DNA from: Symbiodinium natans
Lineage: Eukaryota; Sar; Dinophyceae; Suessiales; Symbiodiniaceae
Assembly: GCA_905221605.1 (NCBI GenBank)
Contig: CAJNDS010000098.1
Coordinates: forward strand, 62,001-126,000
DNA length: 64,000 nt
Reading direction: 5' to 3'
A model generated the notes under the pieces. The model was not told the origin of the DNA, did no database searches, and saw nothing but the letters and a program-made list of their open reading frames with translations. Within the stretch, counting starts at the first letter, position 1; every line of letters begins with the position of its first letter. Below are positions 1-11,089 of the stretch, in pieces. The translations under genes were made by a program, and so were the position numbers.

Positions 1-560
1 TTCAGCCTCGCACATCCGCGCTGAGTCGTAGTCCTGGCCTTACCCGGCCAGTACCCGAGAGTGCTGTCAGCTGCTGTCGAGCATAGTTCAACTCCAGGTC
101 TCATAGCCCTTCAAGCCCTGAAACCTCAGATTCCCAGAAGTTGGTCTAGCGTGTTTTCAAACGAGTTGGGTTTCTGTTGTTTTGTCACCTGCCTTTGTTG
201 CTTGAAAGGGGGTGAGGTGTCGGAATCCGAAACTCAAACAGTGTAAGCATCTTGATCCACAGGGTACCTAGTGCGTTCTTTGCATATTTTGCCCGAATCT
301 GAGGATCTAGTAATCTAGTAAACAGTGCCCCCCCTAGAATACAAATGCCGGGTTTCACATCAGCTTGCGTTTTAGAAGGACATCGGTTTCGGGTCGGTGC
401 TTGCAGGACATCGACGAGCGCTGGTTTGCCGATGAGCGCTACGTCCAGGGTGGCAACTAGCCTTTAGAAGGCCTTTCGAGGAAACTGTCACACCACTTTC
501 CCATGAAGGTGCATGTAGAGCTATCGTGTCGGGGTGTCCGAAATTGGGGGGGGGGGGGGG
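1..560. other. Unassigned sequence, no supported gene
   Basis: Only reading frames of about 60 codons occur here, on both strands, with no splice-site or composition support. A run of G at 546-560 borders a copy of a dispersed short element. I see nothing else to annotate. Confidence 0.5.
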
Positions 561-569
561 CACCTTTTG

Positions 570-625
570 CAGAAGGGAATCCTGCTATTTGGGGGTCCTT
601 TTGTGGGGGTCCCCTTATTCTCCTA
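570..625. mobile_element. Copy of dispersed 'TATTGGGGTCC' element (family M2), degenerate
   Basis: Contains GGGGGTCCTTTT and GGGGGTCCCCTTATT, the hallmark words of a short family that recurs near 3.6, 3.8, 4.7, 22.1, 29.55 and 37.7 kb. No protein is encoded. The family looks like a non-autonomous, partly self-complementary element. Confidence 0.45.
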
Positions 626-648
626 AACCCCCCATGTGGGTGGTGGTC

Positions 649-735
649 TAAACCCTAAACCCTAAACCCTAAACCCCAAACCCCAAACCCTAAATCCTAA
701 ACCCTAAGCCCTAAACCCTAAACCCTAAACCCTAA
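649..735. repeat. Telomere-like CCCTAAA array
   Basis: About a dozen CCCTAAA heptamers with some CCCCAAA and CCCTAAG variants. It is internal, not a chromosome end: unique sequence follows, then an array in the opposite orientation begins at 835. Confidence 0.95.
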
Positions 736-744
736 GCGCAGCCC

Positions 745-834
745 TTTCAGGCTTCTTCGGCACGCGCCTCCTCGGTGCACCGGCCACGCACGTGCAGGCT
801 GCCAAGGAGACGCGGCTAAACAAAATTGCACAGG
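745..834. other. Exon-like island between inverted telomere-like arrays (strand unresolved)
   Basis: A unique GC-rich stretch has CCCTAAA repeats on its left and TTTAGGG repeats on its right. On the plus strand it can run from an acceptor (CCCTTTCAG, exon from 751) to a donor at the array (CAGG|GTTTAGGG, exon to 834), giving 27 complete codons with phase 1 on both sides. On the minus strand it is also open, with an acceptor TTTTGTTTAG and a donor GTGCCGAAG. Composition alone does not settle the strand, so I do not call a gene. Confidence 0.35.
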
Positions 835-903
835 GTTTAGGGTTTAGGGTTTAGGGTTTAGGGATTTAGGGTTTAGGGTTTAGGGTTTAAAGGTTTAGGG
901 TTC
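835..903. repeat. Telomere-like TTTAGGG array
   Basis: About nine TTTAGGG heptamers with small variants (GGGATTTAGGG, TTTAAAGG), inverted relative to the array at 649-735. Confidence 0.95.
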
Positions 904-1042
904 GGTCTTTGTTTTCACGAATTAAGAAGCGCCCAATGGCATGCCGAATTCGTCAGTGAGTCGTTGATCGAGGTTTCGAGTCTTTGGGTTCATGAAGATG
1001 GTCCTTCCAACCCCAAAACCCGGGAAACATCGCACAAACATC

Positions 1043-1278
1043 CTAAACCCTAAGCCCTAAACCCTAAACCCTAAACCCTAAGCCCTAAACCCTCTGTGTT
1101 CAGTTGCAAGACCCCTGGTCCGGCGCCTGCCCCCGCCGCAAAAGCCATCCAAGGCCATCTGAGGCCATCGAAGCCCTAATGAACAGTTTAAACCCTAAAC
1201 CCGAAACCCTAAACCCTAAACCCTAAACCCTAAACCCTAAACCCTAAAACCCTAAAACCCTAAACCCTAAACCCTAAA
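1043..1278. repeat. Two CCCTAAA arrays around a short unique stretch
   Basis: Arrays lie at about 1043-1092 and 1189-1278. The unique 1093-1188 stretch starts after a possible acceptor (GTGTTCAG at 1103-1110) and can be read on the plus strand for about 18 codons to a TGA. That could end the reading frame of the 751-834 island, but the support is weak. Confidence 0.8.
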
Positions 1279-1299
1279 CGTGCCAGGCTTTGGGTTTCT

Positions 1300-1530
1300 T
1301 GGCACCCGCGAGCCTGGGCCACGAGCTGATTGAGCAGAGCCTGCGGATCTGCATCAAGGCGCCCCATCTCGTGTGGGTCCCGCCCCCTCTTTGCCCTCTT
1401 AGCCCCTCCCTCCCCCTCCGCAGCAGTTTTTGCAATGCTGCTGCCCAACAGCGGTTGTTCTTCGAGTGTGGCCCTGCATGAGATTTTTGCTCGGGCGCTT
1501 TCGGGATTCTTTCCTCTTGGAGTAGTCTTC
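1300..1530. other. Exon-like island, open on both strands
   Basis: The minus strand carries a long open frame that includes the residues MGRLDADPQALLNQLVAQ. The plus strand carries GHELIEQSLRICIKAPHL, then a long pyrimidine tract with AG acceptors around 1385-1426. Both look protein-like, so direction is undecided. The stretch begins right after a CCCTAAA array and the words GGGTTTCTTGGCACCCGC, which recur at other array edges. Confidence 0.35.
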
Positions 1531-2159
1531 TTCGTGCCATATGATGATGATGATTCTTATTTTTGTTAGTATTCTTCTTTTATTATTATTTGAATATACA
1601 TATGACAGCTACAGGCCGTGGTGGACATGGAGATGGAGCTGAGAGGGCAGGTCAAGGAGCGGCTTTCGCGACAGGCCAACGGCATTGCCACCAACAAGCA
1701 AGGCCCTAGGCGGAAGTAGGTGGAAGTAGGTGACCCCTTAGGTGACTTTGGTTGATATCCACGGAGGCTAGACTCCCAGACCAGGCGCGACACCTCAAGA
1801 CCCACATGCTCGACACGTCAACCGCCTTATAGTACCTGTGCGGCTATCTACAAGACCATGAGAAATCGAAGAAGCCCTGAAACCACGTTGGCCGGTTTTA
1901 CTTGAAGGGTTCTCGTGCTGGAAGATCCATCGCAACAGGAGGTGGATCAAGAGGATGGGGCCTTCTGCGCTGGCGCCCTGCTTGGCTGGCAGGGGCTCTC
2001 AGCTTTGCAGATTTTCAAAGGGGAGGGTGGAGGAGGGTGGGGCCAGTTTAATTTTGGACTTTTGGAGTACCACGGTTCATATTGTCGGCAGGCGTTGTCG
2101 CAACGATCATATTTGTTTGTGCGGATTGTGCCTCGAAAAGTTGCAGAGTGCGGATTGGG

Positions 2160-2214
2160 TTGGGAAGCGGAGCAGCAGCAGATGCCTTCAGCAGCAGCAG
2201 CAGCAGGAGGCGGC

Positions 2215-2290
<76 letters not shown>

Positions 2291-2310
2291 ACAGCACAAA
2301 AGCAGCAGCA
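2160..2310. repeat. CAG/AGC trinucleotide repeat
   Basis: The AGC triplet is uninterrupted from about 2217 to 2280 (roughly 21 units), with degenerate AGC/GGC triplets before and AAC/AGC after. All frames through it stay open (poly-Ser, poly-Gln or poly-Ala on plus; poly-Leu, poly-Cys on minus), so the long frames here are a by-product of the repeat. No gene is supported. Confidence 0.95.
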
Positions 2311-3559
2311 AAAACAGCAGCTGTGGTGGGCACCTGTACTAGAAGAGCAGAGCAAGAAGATGCGCGCTCAACCACACAACAACACAACTCAACTTTTCAT
2401 TCTTTGACCACATAGCGGCCCATGAGAACACTGCACCTTTTGCAGTGCCCACTCAAACCTGCGAATTTGGCCAGGCTTCGCTTCACGTACCGTTTCCCCG
2501 CCTCGCCGCCGCCGGCCCAAGCAGTGGTGGCACTGTGCCTGGGATTGGATGGGGAGGGGGTAGGGGCTCTGGGCAACCGCACTTTGCAGCGAGGCTTGTG
2601 CCCAACACATGGTATGCCATGCTGTCTTCGCATGATGCTGAGAATCAGACCTCTTGGCTATGCCGCTGCTGTGACAGTGACATCTGTGCATGATACATGA
2701 TTCGGCATTCATTTACGCATTGCCGTGCTTTGGGCGCAGATCTTGCGACCGACTTGCCGGATAGTTTTCGATTTCGTTAGGTGTAGCAGATCTGATCAGC
2801 TTGCATCTTTATGCTCGGGCATCCCGCACTTGCTTTTAATGTGGGACCCACCTTTTCCAAGTGAGCCACGTGGCTAGGTTAAACGTTAGACTCAGACCTT
2901 GTTTCTGTTCTTTCGGGGCCATCATGGGCCATCACTTGTGAAGATATCCACAAATCGACTTCAGATCACCATTCGAGGCAAGTAGAAGTATTTCTTGCCA
3001 AGACTGGACGTCCCCAACCCAGCTAGCACAGTTCCTGAGCCTAAACCAACATCAATAGCTCCCAAACATGCCGCAATCCGGTTGAGGACGTCAGTCTTGG
3101 CTGCAGCACGGAAGGCATCACGGGATTGTTCTTCGTGCTTATGGTTGTTTTAGATTGAGCTTGTGGATTTCCTTTGAAGGCTTATTCAGTGTTCGGGTTG
3201 GCATTTTTGGCAGGGATGAGGGAATGTGTCGTGGAATGTAGCGGGGTTGCCGTGTTGATGTGCTGGCCCTGCGCAGCTATCGAAGGTTATCATCATGGTC
3301 GGATTGTTGCCAAGCCAAAAACTCCACGCTGACCTGGAACACACGGGGTGAGGTATTGGTCGAGGGAACGTGTCCAGCCGTGCACCGAAAGGTCTACATG
3401 CAGGTTCGAAATCTGCTCGTAGTTGCGATCCAGTCATCCGCTGCCCCGATACACAAAACGAACGGCGGGAGCAGCAACACCGCCACCGCCACCGCCGCCG
3501 CCTTCCACCTCCACCACCCATCACCGCCCCTACCACCCCCACCGCCACCGACCACAGGG

Positions 3560-3836
3560 GAGCCCCTAGTATAGGACCCCTGATAGTAGGATTCCCTGAT
3601 AGTAAGGACCCCAATAAGGTACCCCTTGTATCGTAGTCCGTGTTGCAGATGATGGTCCAGCTCGATCGCCGCATTGCGAAACTGCCTCTCGGCTGTGCTG
3701 CCCTTGCGAGGCTTCCGGCGTTGCAATTCGGGGGTTTACGATACTAGGGGTATCTTATTGGGGTCCCTATTATAAATGCCTTATTGGGGTCTTTACTATA
3801 AATGCTAGGGGTACCTTATTGGGGTCCCTATGATAG
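3560..3836. mobile_element. M2-family elements, at least two copies
   Basis: At 3563-3633 there are alternating TAGTAGGATTCC and AAGGACCCCAATAAGG words. At 3745-3836 the word GTATCTTATTGGGGTCCC and close variants recur three times. The unit is short, G/C-strand asymmetric and partly inverted. At 3622 the element begins exactly where a minus-strand exon candidate ends, so it may supply a splice donor. Confidence 0.6.
3623..3726 (-). CDS. Candidate exon, basic protein segment (unknown)
   Basis: The minus frame reads about 34 residues, including RRKPRKGSTAERQFRNAAIE, and is charged and non-repetitive, unlike the low-complexity frames nearby. It ends where an M2 element starts (AAGGG|GTACC), leaving phase 2. 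I cannot fix the 5' edge and do not recognise the protein. The frame stays open into the element, but that part reads as element sequence. Confidence 0.35.
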
Positions 3837-4497
3837 GGGGATTTCGAGTCGACTTGCCTTCGGCCGATCTTCAGGGCTCGGATCCAGAATGGGTGGGTCA
3901 TAGCGGGGCGAATGGGAGGCCTTCGTTAGCGCCTTCTTACATAGTTACATTGGCAACAGGTGCCATTGGTTTTCCCCCCGCATGTGGCATGCGAAGAAGC
4001 GAAGCAAGGTACGTGAAAAGCGACGACGTCAAGGGATGTTGCTATTTCTTGGGCTGAGGTGGCCCATCATCCAAAAGTCTGAAGAGCTGCTCCGACGCTA
4101 CGGCGAGGCCGGGGTTGGGGCCCGGATTTGTTCGCATGGAGAACATTGACCCGGCATTTTTTTTGCGCAGGTCATCTGTGTTCCCTTGAAGTCCCAACAT
4201 GAAGCACTCCAGCATAGGACGGAGATGCAGTGTTTAACAATGGTCCTCCCCCAAGCCTGTGGTTCTCGACTTGGCACCACGTGTCACTCTTAATTCATCA
4301 ATTTGTGCTCCCCAACTTGTTTTTCTGGCTAGTTTCTTTTGGAAACCTAGCCGAAACGTCGTCTCGGAACGTGCCACACTCTCATCATTCAGTGTTGAGG
4401 TTTGAGAGTCCCCCCAACCCTTTTGGTTAAGAGCACCTCTGCCGCCATCTGGCGACGACGCCGCAGTTTCTGTGAACAATCGGCATCTCTACAAGTA

Positions 4498-4690
4498 CTA
4501 GATTCGTAGCACTTCGTAGGTCTCCCACAACGCAGAATTGCAGTCGAAAAAGTGTACAGCGGCCGCGATGTTCCTTCGCAACCGGTCTCTCAGGGAATTT
4601 GACCGGCGATGGCGGAAGCATGGAGTTGGGGATGCTACTGTCCAAGACGCCACAAGTCCCAGGCTCCAGGCTTCATCCGCACCATGTGAG
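4498..4690 (-). CDS. Candidate C-terminal exon (unknown)
   Basis: The minus frame runs to a stop at 4498-4500. Its last part reads SNSLRDRLRRNIAAAVHFFD, then a short polar tail, a plausible amphipathic C-terminus. The right side abuts an M2 element at 4693-4755, which would lie in the preceding intron. A second minus frame is also open for part of this stretch, so the call is tentative. Confidence 0.35.
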
Positions 4691-4692
4691 GG

Positions 4693-4755
4693 TTGACGAA
4701 AATAGGGGACCCTGAAATAGTAGGATCCCCTTGTAATAAGGACCCCAAGAATCGG
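4693..4755. mobile_element. M2-family element copy
   Basis: Carries AATAGGGGACCC, ATAGTAGGATCCCC and AATAAGGACCCCAA in the family order. Read on the minus strand it begins with GTTTTCCGATTCTTGGGG after GGAG and ends near TATTTTCG, again suggesting an intron-like placement. Confidence 0.6.
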
Positions 4756-5324
4756 AAAACCTCCATGTTGTCCCTTGGTGAAGGAGGTGGAGGAGACCAG
4801 GCTGATCCAGCTGGACTGCCGCGGCTGCTTCCTGAGATCTGCCTCTCGGCAGCCCGAGCACCGGGCACCTTTAAAGACACTCCATCCCAAAGCTCCATTA
4901 CAAGTCTCCAGCTCCTACACTTGTCCTCACAACCCAGGTCTCTATCATAAAGCCCAGGGCGAATTCCGCTCGGATTTGACATTCGCTCAAAAGGGTCCGG
5001 GCATGGCTGAGATGCGTGAGAACCTTAGAAGTGTTGACAGATGTTGGCTTCACTCTGCCACGAGTTGCCAGCACCGGGGGGGAAACCAGCGGAGCCATGA
5101 CTTTTGCTCCATGTTTCGGGAAATTTCGAGGAACTTTGAACGCTGTGAGCCTTTGGGTTGGAGCGAACAAATTTCAGACTAGAGAGCCGAACGGCAGTGG
5201 CTCGTGTGGGTTTGCTTGACTGTTGTATCATACTCCATGCTGGAGATCTGGTTGTGGTTGGCAGGCAGGTAGGAAAGCTACTGCAACAGCTGTGTCTACC
5301 GGACTGCCGAGAGAAGCCGCTGTG

Positions 5325-5934
5325 TCAGACAAGTTCCACTCGCAACCAAAGGCAGTCTGCCAAAGCCGAAACCTTGACAATCACATGAGACCATCCGTGC
5401 TTTTGGAGGGTGCGAATTGTCACTTCGTCATTTCGTGCCGGGCTTGGGGGCATGGGTTTGGATGCGTTTCCAGGCCAGTTAGGGCTAGTGTGCGGCCGTT
5501 CATGCTGAACTGATCTGAACAGACTTCTGCCGGAGGCTCCTCTTAACAACTCCTGAGCCGCCGTAAAGCCTTCGGCCCCCCCTTTTTCGGCGTCTGGCCT
5601 CTGTTCAAGGATCTCTCGGTCGATGTGGTGCCGTGGGTGCAGCTGCATCGTTCTGGGATCCCAGCCGCCGGTGTCGCCCTCAGAACCGATGGAGTTCGTA
5701 TCCCAACCAAACAGAAGCGAGACCGTCAGGACTCCCATGAGACTCGCAAACCCCCTTAGAAGAGCACGACCCCAAAAAAGTCTGGCGCTCTCAAGGAGAG
5801 CGCCAGACTTTTTCTGAGAGCCCGAATAGGTGGTGCTGAGCCCAGATGAGTCCCAGAATTTGAACTCTGCCAACGCTCCGTGCAGGCCTGGGCTTGGCCG
5901 GCTTCGAGCGCAACGACCGCGCGACACTGGAAGT
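5325..5934 (-). CDS. Candidate exon, 202-residue protein segment with one membrane span
   Basis: A minus-strand frame is open for 202 codons to a TGA at 5325. I start it at 5934, just after a strong acceptor (pyrimidine-rich CCCTAACCCCTCTCTCAG, reading frame entered in phase 2), because no upstream ATG precedes it in frame. The sequence is non-repetitive. A hydrophobic segment near residues 60-77 (RGFASLMGVLTVSLLFGW) could be a single membrane span, followed by an acidic, Gly-rich stretch and a basic Arg/His-rich tail. The pyrimidine tract is itself made of telomere-like CCCTAA words. The codons for SGALLESARL form a perfect hairpin (5775-5814). I recognise no family. The true 3' end may be a donor at AAG|GTTTCG rather than the stop. 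Confidence 0.55.
5775..5814. other. Perfect 18-bp hairpin inside the 5.3-5.9 kb frame
   Basis: AAAAAGTCTGGCGCTCTC is followed by a 3-nt loop (AAG) and its exact reverse complement. The stem ends in A/T runs, like a rho-independent terminator fold, but in a eukaryotic setting it is more likely a short palindromic insertion or regulatory RNA fold. Confidence 0.85.
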
Positions 5935-5939
5935 CTGAG

Positions 5940-7960
5940 AGAGGGGTTAGGGCCTGGTTAGGGTTTAGGATGTATATTTAGGGTTATTCAGGGTTCAGGG
6001 TTTAGAACCTCCCCCTCCCAAAATAACTGTACAGCAGGGAAGCACCTCTGAGCCGTGAACCTGAGAATGTTTTCCGAAGCTTTGCCTTTGCACAAGGACC
6101 GCGCTCGCCTGCGAGGCGTTCCTGCAGGTGCGTGGCCGCCTCTTCGCCGCTCAGCTTCAGAGGGCTCTTCAGGGCGCTTGGGCCTTTGTGTGTGTTACAG
6201 TTGCTGCGTTGAGTTGTGAACTGCTTCCTGTGTGCCGCCAAACTGAGTAGTGACTCCACGTTTTCAAGTTTGATTTCGCGGAAAGCTCATGTTTTGGGCG
6301 GGTCCGTAGGGGTTCACGGCATAGGCCCAGGGATGTTTAAGCCAGTCCTTCATGTGAAGTTCATGCCTCAGCAGAGCAACTGCGCACAGTCTGGGAAGCT
6401 CGTTTTGACATTGTCCGTTTCACTTCTGACAAGGCCAAAACCTTTTTCTTGGAGTCTTTATTGGAGACGAAAAAGTGTTAACATTAATCGTGGTGCATTG
6501 CTGCCGAATTTTGGGACCACAGACGCAGAAACCCGCGCCAGAACCGCACAAAGCGCGCGCAAGCGCGCCCGGCCTTGTGAGCCCCCGGGCTCACCCTGTG
6601 ATCCTCCGGTCTTGCAAACGGGTTGCTGATTTTGTGCACTTGTCCGACGATCGCTGTTGTAAGCTGACCGTGTTGCCTGCCCCTGGACACATACTTGTAC
6701 GGCAAAACAAGCTTGGAACGTGACCCTGCGCGTGCACAATCCGCGCAAACGCCCCCCCGGGCTGAAACTGGGTACTGTAACTGGGTTAAAAGAATACGTT
6801 GGACAACGTCGTCTGCTCATGCATTCTTGAATCGGAGATTGTCAACTTGCGAAGGTTGCGGTGCAGCCCACACGGGTCTCCCCTTCCCTCTGCCCCTTTC
6901 CCGCTCCTCGTTCAAGCCGCGTTCTGGGCCGTTTCCAGGAGGTCTTGTCCAGGTTGTCTGCAAGGGAATCCCAACCCCTGCGCCCGCAACTCTATTAAAT
7001 TACCCTGACAAAATAGCATGTGCATTGGTGGACCGGTCATAGGCCAGTTGCTTGTTCAGGAAGCTTTCTGTTAAACACCAAGCTGGACCGCTAATTAGTT
7101 CCCCTGAACCGGCACGCACTCTGCATGAACCCTGCGTGCCCCATGTTCCCATGCTGCCCCTTCCCCTTACCTTGCCATGGGCTGTCGTTCCCCTTGCGCC
7201 CTCAAGTACGCGGATGTCTGGTTTTGGAATGTTGGGTGTTTTGGGGCTGGCGTTTGTTTTGTTTAGGAGTTGTTTCGCTCGCAGTTGGAACCAGGACACT
7301 GCCTTCAGCTACCAGCAGCAACTTGCCTGCAGCGAGGAATTCAACCAGTGACGGCAAGAAGAGTTGTACTCGCACAGCGAAGACATGTCTAAGACAACGC
7401 AGGGCTGTGTTTGTCGCGAAGTTCATGGGCCCATGCCTCAACGCCAAACTTGTCCGAACTTCCCCCGAAGCAACCTTCGAACCCTCACTTTGCGTAGGGG
7501 AGCGGAGCCTTGGAGGCAGAGAGGCATTCATGCTGCGGTCATCGCAAAAGCTCTGCCCCGGTCTGCGGTGACGATCATCAGTGCCTCGGACCGAATTCTT
7601 TGGGTTTTTTTCGGCAGGTTGGTCCCTCTTAAATCCTGTTTCCTAAGCCCTAAACCCTCAACCCTAGGGGGGAGGGGGGGGCTTTTGAGAGTTTTGGCGT
7701 CAAGGCTTGCAAGGCAACTGGTCCAGGATTGGATAGCTTTGAGGAACTCGGGGAGATAACGAAGGCAAGCCTCCAGTTGTAGGAGTTTGAGAGAGCAGGT
7801 TAACGTTTATCGCAGGGAGACGGATGTCCGGGGCTGAGGATTCAAACTGCAGGGTCTTTGTTTCGCTCCCAGGTCTCAGGGTTTCAGGGTGTAGGTTAAG
7901 GGGTTTGAATCTCAGTGCTTCCTGTGTCTAGACTCGGAGTTGGGTTTTTTGACTCACCAC
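5940..7960. other. Gene-poor or unresolved stretch
   Basis: Overlapping frames of 100-150 codons exist on both strands: plus 6216-6629, plus 7125-7571, minus 6458-6820. None has convincing splice sites or recognisable domains. A few TTTAGGG words lie at 5945-6004. The plus frame 7125-7571 is listed separately as the best of a weak set. Confidence 0.4.
7125..7571 (+). CDS. Weak candidate open frame, 148 codons
   Basis: It begins at an ATG and ends at a TGA. The second half is polar and basic, with no low-complexity tract. There is no recognisable motif and minus-strand frames compete over the same bases, so this may be chance in GC-rich DNA. Confidence 0.25.
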   Translation: MNPACPMFPCCPFPLPCHGLSFPLRPQVRGCLVLECWVFWGWRLFCLGVVSLAVGTRTLPSATSSNLPAARNSTSDGKKSCTRTAKTCLRQRRAVFVAKFMGPCLNAKLVRTSPEATFEPSLCVGERSLGGREAFMLRSSQKLCPGLR

Positions 7961-7969
7961 CCTAACATA

Positions 7970-8568
7970 CCCTAAACCCTAAACCCTAAACCCTAAACCC
8001 CAAACCCTAAACCCTAAACCCTAAACCCCAAACCCTGAACCCCGGGTTTAGGAAGGGCTGGGATGAAGTCACCCTCGTCAGGCAAAGTTCCACTGGGGGA
8101 GGCCGAGGTGCCGGGAAATCCTTGGCATCCCTTTGACACCCCCTTTCTTTGGTTTTGGATTTAAATGTTTCGGGTTCAGATAAGGTTTCGGGTTTGGGGT
8201 TTAAGGTTTCGGGTCTTGGGTTTCGGGTTTAGGGTATGCTCCTGAAGCCCGAGAACCTAAAAATCCATGATCCTTGAACAGCCCCGAAAGGGACCCATAC
8301 ACCCGAGGCTTGCACCCCAATCCCTCTAGCTGCAAGAGCCCCGAAACCATAAACATCCATAAACCCTAAACCCTAAAATCTCGAGAGTTGAGAGGTAACA
8401 CTGGATCACAGACTCGCCTGTCGACTTTTGCCGTGGGAAGTCGCAGGAAGCCACAGAACCAGAGAATGCGCCCGAAACCAACCGCAGCAGCTTCCATAAA
8501 GTAATTCCGAGTGGTGTGAGGGTTGAGGGTTTAGGGTTTAGGGTTTAGGGTTTAGGGTTTAGGGGTTC
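7970..8568. repeat. Telomere-like arrays in both orientations
   Basis: CCCTAAA array at about 7970-8045, degenerate GGGTTTCGGG-type words at 8160-8235, and a TTTAGGG array at about 8525-8568. The pair again forms an inverted arrangement around unique DNA. Confidence 0.9.
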
Positions 8569-8569
8569 G

Positions 8570-10500
8570 GTCGCGCATTGTTTAGAGGGCTCAAGGCGAT
8601 TCAAGCCTGAGTTGTTGGGTTTTTGTGCTGATAGGTTTGCGGATCGTTTTAGAAGGCTTCGGTCCATAGTTCAAGTCCTAGAACTTCAGCATGCCTTGGT
8701 TGTGCTTCGCGAAAACCAACTTCTCATTCTTCTCAGGAGCCCTCGCTTGTCCCTGCACTACCAGAAATGATGTAAAGCAACGGCTCCCGAAAACATTATG
8801 CTCAAGGATAATCTATCAATTCAACTAGAGAGAGCGAGAGCGAGCGAGGAGGTGGCGCAGGCGATCTCCAAAACTGCGGAGGAGCTTGGCGGTTACGCCG
8901 ATGCTTCTAGGCTGAAGTTGGAGTTGGGGGGGGGGGGGGCTGAGGGCAATTTTTAGGGATCGCGACAGGGTTTGTGGATTCAGGAAGGGCTTTTCCGGCT
9001 TCAGGACTACAGGGCATTGAGTCGCTTGGAAACGACTTAATGTTTGACCTTCTTTTGATCGCAGCTCGCCCTCTGGGCAGGTCTTGCTCCTCCACACTCC
9101 TGGCAGACCCAAAGGAGCCGCAGACGCAGACAATGGAGCGCTCCTCACGTGCAAGAAGGCAAGTGGGAACCGAAGATTCCAGGCTTTTGTAGGGCATGAA
9201 GGCTCGGGAGTTGCCGGGTTGGCGCAAACACTTCAGCGTTTGTGCTTGTAGGGAGTTTCGAGCCGCAGGGTCTAGGATCTACAGGACCGATAGAGAGGAG
9301 TTAGCAGACAGCCTTCAGTGTTGGTGAACGTAGTGCCAGTGGTTCAAGTTCAGACCGATGGTGCCAGCCAGCTTTGAAGGCAGAACCTTGAAAGGAGTGA
9401 GCAGCAAGCGATCGCAAGCGAACCAGTGCAGACCCTCCAGCCGAAAGGAGCCCTCGCCTGAATCCTACTTGGAATAGGCTCATGGCAGCTACAAGTACCT
9501 GTTTTCTGTTCTTGAGTTAGCTGACCTGTCTGCTGCCCTGACTTTCTCCTGCCTGCAGCGAGCTACCCGAAATTTACGCCTCCTGTGAGCCTTGAAGCCC
9601 TCATGAACCATCTTGCAGACACCAAAACCTCCCGCCATGTCCGACAAGCACGCACCCGGAGAGCAGGCCACTTGGAAGGAGTGCCGGCTGCTGGCTTGGC
9701 AGCTCCCTGCTTCGATTACAAGATGCCCATGCCCACGCCCAGAATTCAAACCCTAAGGCCCCAAGGTATCAGGTGGGGTTGAAGGGCGCCGGGTCAAGCT
9801 TGAAAGATCTGAAACAGCATTTTGAGGCGATTCCCATTTAAGTCATCTAAAGGTTCTGGAGGTGGGCTCGCGGCAGGAGCATGCGTAAGTTGAGATTCTT
9901 TGCTTCTTCTGCACGCTGACCCGGGGCATGCCTTGCGTGTCAGAGCATGCAGAGCAACTGGCTAGTGGTCTGGGTTGAGAGTTCCGTTGCTTGCAATTTA
10001 CGTGTGCCTGACAGTGACTAGCATCACGACGGCGATGACTGAGTCAAAACCCCCAAAGCACAGTCGGGGATGTACACCCTAGTGCCCACACAGTCTAGCC
10101 CTCAACCCCCATCGCTTCATCACCCCCTAAACCCTAAACCCTAAACCCGAATCCCCCCCGAGCCCGGCCTGAGGCAGTTGATGCGGGCTCAGCACGATGG
10201 CCTGGTGAAGGAAGCGCTCCATTTCAGTTCGCCCAATCTGCTCCAACCACCGTCAGCTACTTTTAGGGTTTAGGGTTTAGGGTCAGACTTCCAGAAAGTT
10301 GAATTTGTTGCTCCCAGCGCTCAGGAACCGTGGAAGCCTCAACCACTTCGAGACCTCAACCTCCCTCTGCAAGCCCAGCGAACCATGCTCCCAAGCCCCG
10401 TGTGGTTTGGGTATCTTGGGATTTTGCGGGCCCCAAACCCTAAACCCTAAACCCCGAACCCCAAACCTAACAGAAGGGTGCGCTGTGGGGCCTGTGTTTT
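8570..10500. other. Unassigned sequence with small telomere-like patches
   Basis: Frames of 60-110 codons occur on both strands without support. Short CCCTAAA/TTTAGGG patches lie near 10126-10148, 10263-10282 and 10434-10460. I see no gene I can defend. Confidence 0.5.
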
Positions 10501-10508
10501 TTTTAACG

Positions 10509-10885
10509 CTCTTCGTGGAAGATTCCGTTGTTTGAGGTTGGACGGGCGAAGTTAAGTAGTTGAACTATACTAAGGTTAGATGGGCGTGGTTGACTGTCAT
10601 ACGTTACTGGTTAGGTAAGGTTAACTTGATTTCTTATGGTTCATTTTTATAGAGTTTTTTTGTGTAGAGGAAGGGTTTGCTTATAAGCAGATGGCTTGCT
10701 TATAAGCATTGATTCTTTGGGGGTGGGGGGGAGGGGGGGGGGGCTCTTCGTTGAAGATTCCGTTGTTTGAGGTTGGATGGGCGAAGTTAAGTAGTTGAAC
10801 TATACTAAGGTTAGATGGGCGTGGTTGACTGTCATACGTTACTGGTTAGGTAAGGTTAACTTGATTTCTTATGGTTCATTTTTAG
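10509..10885. repeat. 142-bp direct duplication (10509-10650 and 10744-10885)
   Basis: The two copies, 235 bp apart, run from CTCTTCGT to GGTTCATTTTTA and differ at only a few positions (GGAAG/TGAAG, GGACGG/GGATGG). Poly-G-rich spacers follow each copy. No coding function is visible. Confidence 0.9.
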
Positions 10886-10929
10886 GGTGGGGGGGGGGTG
10901 GGTGAGGGGGGAGGGGGGGGGGGGGGGGG

Positions 10930-11045
10930 GTGTTGCAGCTTAAATAGGGTCTATTTGGAAGCTGGGAATCGTATTTACAAGAGGAAAACAGGCCCCAAAA
11001 CGTATACTTATTCACAAGAGCCATGTTCCAAATAGACCCTATTTT
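10930..11045. mobile_element. Short inverted-repeat element
   Basis: AAATAGGGTCTATTTGGA near the left end is complemented by TCCAAATAGACCCTATTT near the right end. The right arm recurs at about 12553-12616 together with CTTATTCACAAGA and GGTCCTGTAGGGTTGCACAGA, so the unit is dispersed within the satellite block. Confidence 0.7.
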
Positions 11046-11089
11046 AGGTCCTGTAGGGTTGCACAGACAGAATTTAATTCATTAAATTC

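Noticed and set aside
1915-2415. Long frames on both strands across the CAG repeat (up to 166 codons)
   Set aside because: All six frames stay open because of the trinucleotide repeat; the flanks show no independent coding signal.
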